46,587 nt of DNA from a virus. Shown one piece after another: positions 34,783-43,328 of this stretch. The stretch spans positions 1-46,587 of the IMG/VR virus record IMGVR_UViG_3300025590_000013. The stretch is one strand, 5' to 3'. The translations under genes and the position numbers were made by a program. The number at the start of each line of letters is the position of its first letter. Positions within the stretch are counted from its first letter, which is position 1. The notes beneath the pieces were generated by a model. That model searched no databases. It was not told the DNA's origin and saw only the letters and a program-made list of their open reading frames with translations.

Positions 34783-35427
34783 TTAATCTCCTTTGATACA
34801 TGTCCCTATTATACCTTCTTTTGATGTACAAGTCAAGTATATTTTTAAATCTTTGTACTCTTTCCATATACCTTTCATTTTATTTACCCACCATTTATTA
34901 TCAAATAAAGAAACATGTACATTCTCTCCCTTATATTTACCTGTAGTAAATGTTTTTAAAGCAGGTTCACAAGATATGTTTATAAAGACTGTTGAACTAG
35001 ATAGACTAAATATCTCTCGTATTATCCAATCTAAATCTTCTTCAGGTATATGTTCTAACACATCAGTACATATTACCATGTCATGTTTTTTAGTAGGTAG
35101 CTTATCATGTTCTGGTACACCTGGATCATATAAGAATAAATCTTCTATACCCCACCATAAATGTAAAGGTTTATCAAAGTTAGGTATCTTTCCTTTATGA
35201 TTAAGATTTTTGTATTGTTCTTTGTAAGGATACCCTTTGCCACAACCATAATCTAAAATAGATTTACATTTATTATATTGTATAATGCCATATATATCTA
35301 TAGCAAAAGGTATTAAACTTATACCTTGAAACTTAGCATCATCTTCATGTAAATGTTTATAAGCTTCTATTAATTCTAAATACTTTTCAGAAGGTTTAGG
35401 TTTTGTAGGTAATACATAGTTATCCAT
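34783..35427 (-). CDS. Class I SAM-dependent methyltransferase
   Basis: 214 residues from the ATG at 35427 with GAGGAA 9 nt before it (a TTG at 35442 is in frame but less likely). Motif I is SILDYGCGKGYP at 57-67, motif II an MVICTDVLEHIPEEDL stretch near 130, and FINISCEPA follows. Methyltransf_11/23-type. The substrate cannot be read from sequence; the two neighbours upstream suggest a sugar or surface target. The 3' end holds promoter P6. Confidence 0.8.
   Translation of the reverse strand: MDNYVLPTKPKPSEKYLELIEAYKHLHEDDAKFQGISLIPFAIDIYGIIQYNKCKSILDYGCGKGYPYKEQYKNLNHKGKIPNFDKPLHLWWGIEDLFLYDPGVPEHDKLPTKKHDMVICTDVLEHIPEEDLDWIIREIFSLSSSTVFINISCEPALKTFTTGKYKGENVHVSLFDNKWWVNKMKGIWKEYKDLKIYLTCTSKEGIIGTCIKGD
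34808..34836 (-). promoter_or_regulatory. Sigma70-type promoter P6, inside methyltransferase gene
   Basis: On the - strand TTGACT (34836-34831) and TATAAT (34813-34808) with a 17-nt spacer, near consensus. It lies in the last codons of the methyltransferase and about 30 nt before the holin start, so it can drive the holin to terminase-small-subunit operon. Confidence 0.7.
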
Positions 35428-37747
35428 TAAATGTTTCCTCAAATGTTTTTGGTTTAGGTTGTAAATTCCATAGAGCAGCTACCAATGTACCTTTACCATA
35501 GAAATTTAAATTCATTTCCATAGGTGGATTAGCAAATGTTCTTTCACAGTCTTGTGCCATAGCAAGAAGTTCTCCTGTAGTCCAATACTGTGTATCTCCT
35601 ATACCTACTTTAAAATATTTAGGTTTAGGTTCTTCATCTTCAGCACCTGTAGTTTCTTTCTGTTGTTCTTTAGTAGGTTCTTCCATGCTACAATCAAATC
35701 CAAACAAGTCAAAGTGTCTGAATCCCATAGTATGAAAGATACCTAAAGCTCTCATAGCAGCACATGTACCACCTGTAATAAGAGTAGCACCTTGAGGTAT
35801 ACCTATAGCAGGATTAAGAGTAACAGAATTATTATGTACTGCTTTCTTCTGTTCTTCTGGATCACGTAATGATTCTGTAAATGCATGCCATCCATGTATT
35901 TCTGCACCTTTAGATATTAAATGTTCAGTAACAGAAGGATCAGTCATGGAAGCTACAAAGAATTTAGTTTTCTTTTCTACCTTTTTAAATAAATCTTTTC
36001 TTACTACACCATGTGTACTTGTACCTGTAATAGGTCTAGGGTCTAGTACAATACATGCCCAAGGAAGTATACCATTATTAATAAGTGTAGGATAAGAATG
36101 TTTAACACATACAATTTTACTATCAGGATTATTTTTTATATGTGCTTTTAATTTAGGTATATTTAAATAAGGACCACCTGATACAAGTGTAACATTACCT
36201 TGATGCATAGGAAATTTACCTAGCCAAGTCTTTATAAGTTTTAAATTAGTTCTAATGTTATCCCTAATAAAATCTTTAGGTACACAATCTCTAGGATGTA
36301 CTACAATAGGAACACTTAATAAACCTTTAGGTATATCTTGTAATTTTTTATCAGTAAGTATAACAGTAAGATGTGTAAAACCACCACCTCTTACTTTATC
36401 TTGAGAAGGTAATACCCATCTACGTACTCCATCTTTTTTTCCTTTAGGTAAACTATCAAAAATTTTATTTGTTCCTTGGTATTGTTCAGGAGCATTTATT
36501 TTTTCTTCATCTTCTCTAAAGAAATTATCAATAACAATAATAGGATTATGTTTTAAATTATCATAGTCACTTCTTGTAGTAGCTATACTATTACCACCAC
36601 CTATTAAAACAAGATCAGCATCTAAATCTGTACGATCTTTTAGTATATCTTTTGAGTTACCTTTCCCTAACTCAAATGTAAAGACTTTCTTTTTCTCCAT
36701 CATCCTAGCCCTGAAGTCTTGTAATCTTTTTATAACAGCACTCTGAGTATTGTGTGCTTTAAGATTAAATTCTTCTGAATCTGTTTCTAAAGTACCATCT
36801 TCAAATAAATCAAACCCTCTATACAATAGTTCATCTTGACTTTCAAAAGCAGCAAGAGCCATTTCAATAGCACGACCACCATTCCATGTCCCTACTTCTA
36901 TTATAGACTTAGGTTTATATTCTCTAATAACATCAGCTAATTGTTTATATCTTGTAGGCATAATGTCTTGAGATGTTTTATCTTCTGATAAAGCAACTAA
37001 TCTATTACCATCATTATCTCTAATAGGATTAAGACTTATATTTTCTATACCTTGAAAGTGTGTAATGTAATCTTTAATTTGTTCAACAGATTCTATATGC
37101 ATACCATGAGCTTTATAAATATTTAAAAGCCTTTCCATTAAGAAAGAGTCATGCCATTCTCTGTACTGTAGTAGTTCTCCTGAGTTATAAGCACCACGTA
37201 AGTCACCAAGTAAATCAAGAGCAGGTTTCTTATTTAAATTAAAAGCCATGAAAGATGTATCAAGATACCTAGAACCATCAGGATAATCTCTTACACCTGA
37301 ATAAGCTATATCACAATCATCATTTAACATATTAAGTATGTCTTCAGGTACTAATCTTTTTTGACACATAGAATCAGCATCAATCCATATCAACCAACCT
37401 GCATCTTTAGATTCTTCTGCTAATTCAAAAGCTTTCTCAGTCAAAGCAAATACTTTATTGCACCATTTAGTAGCATCTAATTTCCAGTTGTAAGGAATTT
37501 GTCCTTTCTCTGTACCATCATGTGTTATATTTACTTCTTTAAATAGTTTATAATCTTCTATCTTTTCTAATTTTCTAAAAGATACTGAGTTATTTTCTAG
37601 TATAGAATAGTTTTTTAAATCTAAATTATGATAGTAACATGTTACATTTATATCAGGTTTCCAATTATCTTTAATTGATTTAAGTAAATGATGTCCTGCA
37701 ATTTTATAAATATCTTCATTAAAAGAAGTAACAAAATTTATCTTCAT
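35420..37747 (-). CDS. Three-domain protein: glycosyltransferase, methyltransferase, DUF115-like
   Basis: 775 residues. Domain 1 (about 1-240): glycosyltransferase-like, with WIDADSM at 121-127 (D-x-D metal/nucleotide site) and YLDTSFMAFN behind it. Domain 2 (about 275-410): SAM methyltransferase, IIEVGTWNGG at 282-291 and GFDLFED at 311-317. Domain 3 (about 518-745): resembles DUF115/MAF-type, with LVSGGPYLNIPKLKAHI, CVKHSYPTLINNGILPWACIVLDPRP. Such fusions are not usual in cellular enzymes and suggest one chain that adds and methylates a sugar. The ends overlap the neighbouring genes by 4 and 8 nt. Confidence 0.7.
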   Translation of the reverse strand: MKINFVTSFNEDIYKIAGHHLLKSIKDNWKPDINVTCYYHNLDLKNYSILENNSVSFRKLEKIEDYKLFKEVNITHDGTEKGQIPYNWKLDATKWCNKVFALTEKAFELAEESKDAGWLIWIDADSMCQKRLVPEDILNMLNDDCDIAYSGVRDYPDGSRYLDTSFMAFNLNKKPALDLLGDLRGAYNSGELLQYREWHDSFLMERLLNIYKAHGMHIESVEQIKDYITHFQGIENISLNPIRDNDGNRLVALSEDKTSQDIMPTRYKQLADVIREYKPKSIIEVGTWNGGRAIEMALAAFESQDELLYRGFDLFEDGTLETDSEEFNLKAHNTQSAVIKRLQDFRARMMEKKKVFTFELGKGNSKDILKDRTDLDADLVLIGGGNSIATTRSDYDNLKHNPIIVIDNFFREDEEKINAPEQYQGTNKIFDSLPKGKKDGVRRWVLPSQDKVRGGGFTHLTVILTDKKLQDIPKGLLSVPIVVHPRDCVPKDFIRDNIRTNLKLIKTWLGKFPMHQGNVTLVSGGPYLNIPKLKAHIKNNPDSKIVCVKHSYPTLINNGILPWACIVLDPRPITGTSTHGVVRKDLFKKVEKKTKFFVASMTDPSVTEHLISKGAEIHGWHAFTESLRDPEEQKKAVHNNSVTLNPAIGIPQGATLITGGTCAAMRALGIFHTMGFRHFDLFGFDCSMEEPTKEQQKETTGAEDEEPKPKYFKVGIGDTQYWTTGELLAMAQDCERTFANPPMEMNLNFYGKGTLVAALWNLQPKPKTFEETFNG

Positions 37748-38511
37748 ATCATGTAGTCCTTATCCATTTTAATTATACCTTTAAGCTTTAAGTAGTCTGC
37801 ATCATTACACCATTCAACAGCATACTTACCTTCTACTTCTCCTCTTGGTTTCCAATCTTTAAACCAAGGACCACCTGTAGTAAAGTGTACATTCTTTGCA
37901 TCCATGTCTGGTGGTGAATGACCATCTAACCAATTCCATTCTTCAGGTATTCTACCTATGTCTGCTTCTTTATCAGGCAACCAACCAAAGCCATGTAACC
38001 ATCTACCTGTTTGTGTATTAACTACTTCAGGTGTAAGCTTTCTATTCTCACTATGTCCACAATTAAACATTATAAGACTAGACCAATTCTTTCTGTTGTA
38101 TTGGTGTTGTTCTTTACCATCCATTTTTGTTTTATTTTTTGGGTTGTAGTCATGATGAACACACCATACAGGATAGTAATCCATATCACACATTTCAAAT
38201 AGCTCATTTACATCAGCACGTAAATACATATCTGAATCCATAAATAAAGCTTTACCTTCATATAAATTTAAAGCAGGTACTAAAAACCTACTAAAGCTAA
38301 ACTCAGTTGAGAAAGGTCTGCCATCTATAACATCATAAGGCTGTCCTTTTATTAACTCAGACTTACGTTTGTACATTCCTGTAAGTTCTAATAGATCTTT
38401 TCTTAATGGTACAACACGTATGTTATTACCTGATATTCTTTCTATGGTAAACTTTAAAACTTCATATGCTGTATCTTCTTTGGGGTCATACCCTATATAA
38501 ACTGTATTCAT
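37744..38511 (-). CDS. GT8-type glycosyltransferase
   Basis: 255 residues. YIGYDPKEDTAYEVLKFTI at the start and LFMDSDMYLRADV at 89-101 (the D-x-D site of GT-A enzymes) fit a GT8-like fold; the later NCGHSENRKLTPEVV and GWLPDKEADIGRIPEEWN fit the acceptor half. AAGGAGA ribosome site. First gene after the 38571 promoter (P5), followed within 4 nt overlap by the three-domain protein. Confidence 0.8.
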   Translation of the reverse strand: MNTVYIGYDPKEDTAYEVLKFTIERISGNNIRVVPLRKDLLELTGMYKRKSELIKGQPYDVIDGRPFSTEFSFSRFLVPALNLYEGKALFMDSDMYLRADVNELFEMCDMDYYPVWCVHHDYNPKNKTKMDGKEQHQYNRKNWSSLIMFNCGHSENRKLTPEVVNTQTGRWLHGFGWLPDKEADIGRIPEEWNWLDGHSPPDMDAKNVHFTTGGPWFKDWKPRGEVEGKYAVEWCNDADYLKLKGIIKMDKDYMI

Positions 38512-38527
38512 TTTATCTCCTTATTAT

Positions 38528-38558
38528 GAGGGAGCGAAAGGAAACAAAACACTCCCTC
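38528..38558 (-). promoter_or_regulatory. Hairpin in 5' leader of the GT8 operon
   Basis: GAGGGAG and CTCCCTC (8 bp with the closing T-A pair, 17-nt loop) lie between promoter P5 and the ribosome site of the GT8 gene. No T-run follows on the - strand, so it is more a leader hairpin (mRNA stability or translation control) than a terminator; on that strand the sequence ATAATAAGGAGA follows. Confidence 0.5.
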
Positions 38559-38570
38559 AACTTTAATGTA

Positions 38571-38599
38571 ATTATGCCATAGTTTAATTTAAAAGTCAA
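38571..38599 (-). promoter_or_regulatory. Sigma70-type promoter P5 (extended -10)
   Basis: On the - strand TTGACT (38599-38594), 17-nt spacer ending TGG, then CATAAT (38576-38571). The TG gives an extended -10. It lies upstream of the glycosyltransferase genes. Confidence 0.7.
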
Positions 38600-38605
38600 G
38601 AACTT

Positions 38606-38752
38606 TTATAATCTACCTACTCTATGGTGAAGAGATAATAACTTCTCTTCTACTTCTTTATTAGGAGGTGAAGCATATTTTAAATAATAAGCTATCACCT
38701 TTCTAATTAATTCAACATCAGCAGTAGCTATTGCAGGTTTACTTTCTTTCAT
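38606..38752 (-). CDS. Small helical protein after RNR, 48 residues
   Basis: The frame starts MKESKPAIATADVELIRKVI and ends LLSLHHRVGRL. Its ATG overlaps the RNR stop (TAATG), and it fills the gap before promoter P5. Soluble, helical, no recognised family. Probably translated by coupling. Confidence 0.7.
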   Translation of the reverse strand: MKESKPAIATADVELIRKVIAYYLKYASPPNKEVEEKLLSLHHRVGRL

Positions 38753-40689
38753 TATATATCCACCAACTCACATACCCCTGCAGTACATGCAAGTTCTTGT
38801 GATCCTTTCGTGTTATCTTCTTTTTCAAAGTCTTTTAACTTAGCCCAGTTAATACTAGAAGGCATAGCTTTTACTAACTCTTTATAAGTTTTCTCATCTA
38901 TATCTTGATAAGGTGCTTGTTGATATGTATGGTCAGAGAAAGGTAAGAAAGATACACCACTTAGATACTCAAAGTTTTCCCAACACCATGCACCTACTGG
39001 AACCCACTCTTCTTCCTTAACACTAATAGTTACAGAAGGTTTATGTTCACACCAATGCTTGGCATATGTTTTCCATATCTCTAACTGTTCTATAGCTGTC
39101 ATGTCTGTCCTACATACTGAACCTGAAGGAGCTTTCATAGGAAAAGAGAATACAGTAGTATGTTCTGTCTTCATTACATCAGGCTCATTAGGTATACCAC
39201 ATGACTTCATAAACTCAGTCAATGGGTCTTTGTTATCACCTCTTACTGTTCTAATGTAATAAGGATTATGTCTAGCATGTATACCACTAGCACTATCAAC
39301 TAACTGACTCACAGTACCTGAAGGTTTAACACAAGTAATAGCTGTTGATTGATTGATGTTAAACTTCTCAGCATATTCTTTGTTACACTCTACTGCTACC
39401 TTTTTAAGTTTCTCTAATGTCTTAGCAAGTCCTGTTTCTCTGCCATTAAGTAATTCAGAATCCATAATACCAGTAAGAGATACACCAAGTAATCTTTCTT
39501 CCTCTGTATTATCTTGCCATACTTTTCTTAGGTAGCCAAAGTTAGTAAAGGTAGATTGTATAGTACCTAGTAAGGTAGCTACTTTAATCTTTCTTGTAAG
39601 AGTATTAATAGTATCTCCAGCACGTACTACTATCTCTGTAAGGTTACAAAACTGATTAGGTCTAAGGATAATTTCACTACAAGGATTAGTACCAAAGTCC
39701 CAGTTAGATTCTCTTCTACCATTCTCAGCAGCTTTCTTTTGAGCAGATGCTCTACTAAAGATACCTCTCTCACCTGACTTACTTTCATACAAGGACAACC
39801 ATTCCTTCATGAAGATACCTGGATCAGGTTTCTCTGTATAAGCAACAGAGTTATTAGCTAAAGCTCTCTCTGGATTAGTTGACCACCACTCACCTGTCTT
39901 AGCTGTACGTATACGTTGGTCTGATAAGTTAGATAAAGATATAAGAGCTGACCTACGTACTCCACCTACAACTACAACCTCACCTGTCTTACATACTATG
40001 TCATGACATTCCATAGAGGAAAGTTTTCTACCTCTTGATTCTTTAAACTTAGTAATAGTAAAGTCAAACAAATCTACCAAAGGTTGAGGACCACTAGCTC
40101 TACCACCAAATGTTTTAAGTCTAGCACCTGCAGGTCTAACCTTAGATACATTTATCTTAGGTACTCTACCTGTGTATAGGTAAGCTATCAAATCTCTATA
40201 GGCTCTTGCCCATCCATCTTTAGAATCAGTAACAGAAACAACACTATCTATGTACTCAAACTCTACATCAGGTACAGTAGGTAGCTTGTCAGCATACTGT
40301 CTCTCAACAGAGAAGCCTACACCAGTACCATTCATAAGAATATATAACACCTCATCAAATGCTCTTGGGCTATCAATAGGAATATAAGAACAGTTATAAC
40401 CTGATACATGTTCTCTATCTAATGCTTTACCTGCAGTCATAAGAGCTCTCATGCTTGGCATAACTTCAAGAGATAAAATAGATTCTTCTATTTCATTCCA
40501 CTCTTTATCTGTAACTCCTCCTTCATAGTTAGTATCTATATGATCCTTAAAGAAAGACACAAGTCTTCCTACTGTTTCACTCCATGTTTCTCTTCTACCT
40601 TCTTCTTCTATCCATCTAGAATACCTAGACATGTGAATGAATGATTGGTACTCAGTAGGTAAATAATTACTACCCATTAATGATGCCAT
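38752..40689 (-). CDS. nrdJ: Class II (B12-dependent) ribonucleotide reductase
   Basis: 645 residues, of the short monomeric adenosylcobalamin type that makes deoxynucleotides without oxygen or a second subunit. Seen: Cys100 (GYNCSYIP), GVRRSALISLS, NPCSEI with Cys337 (thiyl radical) and Glu339, Cys348 in QFCNLTEI (redox partner of Cys100), and the C-terminal C-x4-C pair in CTAGVCELVDI that takes electrons from the reductant. The start ATG has AAGGAA upstream and follows directly on the previous stop. The host must supply B12. Confidence 0.92.
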   Translation of the reverse strand: MASLMGSNYLPTEYQSFIHMSRYSRWIEEEGRRETWSETVGRLVSFFKDHIDTNYEGGVTDKEWNEIEESILSLEVMPSMRALMTAGKALDREHVSGYNCSYIPIDSPRAFDEVLYILMNGTGVGFSVERQYADKLPTVPDVEFEYIDSVVSVTDSKDGWARAYRDLIAYLYTGRVPKINVSKVRPAGARLKTFGGRASGPQPLVDLFDFTITKFKESRGRKLSSMECHDIVCKTGEVVVVGGVRRSALISLSNLSDQRIRTAKTGEWWSTNPERALANNSVAYTEKPDPGIFMKEWLSLYESKSGERGIFSRASAQKKAAENGRRESNWDFGTNPCSEIILRPNQFCNLTEIVVRAGDTINTLTRKIKVATLLGTIQSTFTNFGYLRKVWQDNTEEERLLGVSLTGIMDSELLNGRETGLAKTLEKLKKVAVECNKEYAEKFNINQSTAITCVKPSGTVSQLVDSASGIHARHNPYYIRTVRGDNKDPLTEFMKSCGIPNEPDVMKTEHTTVFSFPMKAPSGSVCRTDMTAIEQLEIWKTYAKHWCEHKPSVTISVKEEEWVPVGAWCWENFEYLSGVSFLPFSDHTYQQAPYQDIDEKTYKELVKAMPSSINWAKLKDFEKEDNTKGSQELACTAGVCELVDI

Positions 40690-41019
40690 CTATTTTTCCT
40701 TTCCATATTTCTTTTCTAATATTAACTCTGCATAGTGTATTACTTTTCTAATATCTTCTATACCATTTTTTGTTTTGTGTCTAGTTATATACTTTACTAT
40801 ATTACCTTCTAGAAAGTCAAGCTTATTTTCTACAATATAATCTACAGGTTGTATAACACAATCTTTATAATGACTACCACCTATTTGTTTATCAGTAGCT
40901 TTACCATACTCATACTCATGTGTACCTTCTATTGCTTTTTCTTCTTGATTTTTTCTATACATATATTGTTCATAGCTCTCACGACTTGTCGAGAACTCTT
41001 CTGATTCTTTGTCTGACAT
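40690..41019 (-). CDS. DUF3310 protein (T7 gp1.7-like)
   Basis: 109 residues. GGSHYKDCVIQPVDYIVENK and FLEGNIVKYITRHKTKNGIEDIRKVIHYAEL match the DUF3310 signature of T7 gp1.7-related proteins, which in T7 acts on nucleotides as a kinase; this link is from family knowledge and not shown here. Next to RNR, fitting a nucleotide role. Overlaps the previous gene by 41 nt. AAAGGA upstream. Confidence 0.8.
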   Translation of the reverse strand: MSDKESEEFSTSRESYEQYMYRKNQEEKAIEGTHEYEYGKATDKQIGGSHYKDCVIQPVDYIVENKLDFLEGNIVKYITRHKTKNGIEDIRKVIHYAELILEKKYGKEK

Positions 41020-41314
41020 ATTTTATTTCCTTTGAATTAATTACTTTAATTGCGAAACTTCTTGTATAGTCTGCATCCATACCTGCATTCTCACAGACAT
41101 ACTCAAAGTTATCACACGTTACACCAACACTACAGAAGAACCAAGCACGTGCATGTTGTCTCTCAACACTTGTACGTGATGATTCTACTATAGTCTTTTC
41201 TTTTGTTGCATCTAACAATGCTTGAAAGATAACAGAAATAAATAAGATTCTTTCAGGACTTGTAAAAGTTTCTTCTTCTAACTCTGTTATTAATTCAATG
41301 TACTCTTCATCCAT
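40979..41314 (-). CDS. Conserved phage protein, helical
   Basis: 111 residues; QHARAWFFCSVGVTCDNFEYVCENAGMDADYTR near 53-85 looks like an R-x-x-A-x-x-W ... F-x-x-V-C-x-x-A-G-x-D family seen in phage replication regions, perhaps a helix-turn-helix. Function not known. The C-terminus overlaps the DUF3310 start. Confidence 0.6.
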   Translation of the reverse strand: MDEEYIELITELEEETFTSPERILFISVIFQALLDATKEKTIVESSRTSVERQHARAWFFCSVGVTCDNFEYVCENAGMDADYTRSFAIKVINSKEIKYVRQRIRRVLDKS

Positions 41315-41315
41315 T

Positions 41316-41543
41316 TTATTCTTCTTGTGCTATCTCATCTCTAAATGTATCTATTAACATAGACGCAGCTTCGTCTGCTTCAGCAGCTAACTTTACTTGT
41401 TTAATAAATTCATCAACTACTTGTCCATGTTCTCCTATGCCACTAGGATGTTTTAAGTATATACGTGCATTAGTAATAGCTTTATCTCTTTGAGATTGAA
41501 ACTCAGCTAGTGCTGTGTCGTACATTGCTTTTTTAATTGACAT
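41316..41543 (-). CDS. Small helical hypothetical protein
   Basis: 75 residues, soluble, helical and acidic at the end. Not recognised. A strong AAGGAGGT ribosome site lies inside the end of the homing endonuclease gene, which it overlaps by 11 nt. Confidence 0.6.
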   Translation of the reverse strand: MSIKKAMYDTALAEFQSQRDKAITNARIYLKHPSGIGEHGQVVDEFIKQVKLAAEADEAASMLIDTFRDEIAQEE

Positions 41544-41946
41544 TTTTTACCTCCTTTCTTTCTACAGGTCTAAAAAATTTACCACCTATATAATTATTAT
41601 AATATTTATTATTGTCTGAACCTTCAACACAATCAGTTAGTACATTATACTTTACTTGATAAGCTAACTCATAGTACTTTAAACTTCTTTTGTTTTTAAA
41701 TTCATCAATCACTTCAAACTTAAAATTTTTCTTACCTACTTTTTTTATATCTTCTTTTAAATATTTTGAAGAACCCATATAAGATTGCCATCTTGATTCT
41801 CGTTTTGACTTGCCAATAAAGTATTGTTTACATCCTATATATTTCTTTTCTGTTTGTAAATTAGTAATGATATAAACAAATCCAAACTTATCTAAGTCAG
41901 GAACAAAAAGTTTTTTAGTTCCATATTGAACCCAATGACTTACCAT
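41533..41946 (-). CDS. GIY-YIG homing endonuclease (SegE-like)
   Basis: 137 residues. GFVYIITNLQTEKKYIGCKQ at 22-41 is the GIY-YIG variant with its spaced Tyr residues; WQSYMGSSKYLKEDIKKVGKKNFKFEVID and the late YYELAYQV with the Glu expected to bind metal complete the fold. Similar to T4 Seg free-standing homing enzymes, which cut related phage DNA and spread by repair. It sits between the exonuclease and a small gene, overlapping both. Confidence 0.8.
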   Translation of the reverse strand: MVSHWVQYGTKKLFVPDLDKFGFVYIITNLQTEKKYIGCKQYFIGKSKRESRWQSYMGSSKYLKEDIKKVGKKNFKFEVIDEFKNKRSLKYYELAYQVKYNVLTDCVEGSDNNKYYNNYIGGKFFRPVERKEVKNVN

Positions 41947-42803
41947 TCAGTTATCTCCTCCACATTAGGTTCTTTTTTAACTTGTGTAAGATACCTCTTA
42001 CCATTTGAATAATTAAAGACACGTAATCCCTTACCTTCATTAGCATCACTCCAACAAGTACGATTGTGCGAACAGTACAAGCAACCAATAGCAAGCTTAC
42101 GATTACCACTAGCCCCATCAGGTAGATCACTATAACACCTGTCTGGTGGAGAGTCTTTCTCAACAGTTTCTTTAAGATATTTAATTCTTTCTTTAACATT
42201 AATCATCTCCATTGAATGAACACGAGTTAAACAGATGCTTCCATGTTGTTTATCTATAGCTAAAAAAGCAGCTTCATCTACACCATTACCTTCAGCATAA
42301 GCAGAGATTTGTGCTATGTATCCAAAGGGATCATCAGTAGCTAGATTATCATTAGCAAACTTTTGAAAACTTTTACCTGATGCACTCTTACAATCAACCA
42401 ATACACCATCTATCACACAGTCTTGATGTCCTACAATACCATGTACATTAACTTGTTTCTGTAAGTCAGTTACCACATGTCCAGAAAGTCTAGCTAAAAG
42501 AATTAAGACATCCTCTAACAGATGACCATACAAAAATTTAATTCTTGTGTTAGACTCTAAAGGTTTAGGTTCCTCTTTAGAATTTTTCTCATACCATAAT
42601 TGTCTAGCAGGTTTGCCTATAGCAGATAGTCTTAGCCTACCTCTTTCTCTAGGTTTCTCATTAAGTAAACCTTTCAATGTTTTCTTTACACTCTCTGTAA
42701 AAGAGTTTAGATGAGCATCAACTTCTTCTTCTTTTAAATTTGAATCAACAAGAGGATTAAATAAATCATACATATCTTGTACTAAAGTATCAATAGTTTT
42801 CAT
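41940..42803 (-). CDS. PD-(D/E)XK exonuclease (Cas4/RecB-like)
   Basis: 287 residues. Core: GHLLEDVL near 93-100 (Glu), GHQDCVIDGVLVDCKSASGKSF near 125-146, where Asp132, Asp137 and Lys139 form the metal site, and a QISAYAE helix later. Cys residues in IGCLYCSHNRTCW near 239-251 resemble the Cys cluster of Cas4/AddB-type nucleases, but an early fourth Cys is not seen. Most likely the 5'-3' exonuclease of phage replication. A hairpin terminator precedes it. The ATG lacks a good ribosome site. Confidence 0.8.
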   Translation of the reverse strand: MKTIDTLVQDMYDLFNPLVDSNLKEEEVDAHLNSFTESVKKTLKGLLNEKPRERGRLRLSAIGKPARQLWYEKNSKEEPKPLESNTRIKFLYGHLLEDVLILLARLSGHVVTDLQKQVNVHGIVGHQDCVIDGVLVDCKSASGKSFQKFANDNLATDDPFGYIAQISAYAEGNGVDEAAFLAIDKQHGSICLTRVHSMEMINVKERIKYLKETVEKDSPPDRCYSDLPDGASGNRKLAIGCLYCSHNRTCWSDANEGKGLRVFNYSNGKRYLTQVKKEPNVEEITEW

Positions 42804-42837
42804 AATAGAAATGGGAAGATAAACTATACCTTCCCAT
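42804..42837 (-). terminator. Hairpin terminator after SSB gene
   Basis: On the - strand ATGGGAAGGTA and TATCTTCCCAT form an 11-bp stem with one G-U pair and a 5-nt loop, then TTCTATT. Similar in build to the terminator after the capsid gene. The weak T-run allows read-through to the exonuclease. Confidence 0.6.
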
Positions 42838-42854
42838 CCTTTCCTATTTAATTG

Positions 42855-43328
42855 TTATGCAAAATCTAAGTCAGCATCTTGCTTGCTTTTATATCCATCT
42901 TCAACTACATCAAAGTCACTAAGCATGTCATCATCTAATGACTCAGGTGCAGGAACAAAGTTTACAATCATTACTGCTTTCAAGTCACCAAATGTACCAT
43001 AAGGTTTATGCTCATACGTAGTGTACTTTACATTAACTAATGAACCATTACCAACTTTAGCTTCTGTAAAAGGAAGCTTGTCAGCACCTACAACTTTAGG
43101 TGGATCTTTCTTCTCTCCTGTTTTACCCCATGTAGTCTTAGCTTTTATAGTAACAAAGTTACCATTCTCATCACCTTTATTCTTAATAGATAGCCCATCT
43201 TTCTGAGCTATAGCAGTATTCTTTTCGTCAAGGTTACATACATCAATACTCCATTCACCTTCCTCTTTAAATTTAAAGTTAGGTTTAATTATATGTGCCC
43301 AGTTAGCTGTTCCTTGTATTACACTCAT
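42855..43328 (-). CDS. ssb: Single-stranded DNA-binding protein (internal start)
   Basis: 157 residues. GTANWAHIIKPNFKFKEEGEWSIDVCN, then TTWGKTGEKKDPPKVVGADKLPF and VNVKYTTYEHKPYGTFGDLKAV fit the OB-fold SSB of marine podoviruses (T7 gp2.5 role), and the tail is acidic (DDDMLSDFDVVEDGY), as needed to touch polymerase. The ATG at 43328 has AAAGGAG 7 nt upstream, and the P4 promoter lies about 30 nt further. It is in frame with the upstream nuclease ORF. Confidence 0.85.
   Translation of the reverse strand: MSVIQGTANWAHIIKPNFKFKEEGEWSIDVCNLDEKNTAIAQKDGLSIKNKGDENGNFVTIKAKTTWGKTGEKKDPPKVVGADKLPFTEAKVGNGSLVNVKYTTYEHKPYGTFGDLKAVMIVNFVPAPESLDDDMLSDFDVVEDGYKSKQDADLDFA

Noticed and set aside
34793-35200. 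A 135-residue + strand frame opposite the methyltransferase
   Set aside because: Antisense to a clear methyltransferase with motif I; shadow of the coding strand.
41940-42803. Cas4-like nuclease as a sign of a CRISPR system
   Set aside because: No repeat-spacer array or other cas gene was seen; position next to SSB and endonuclease VII fits phage replication.
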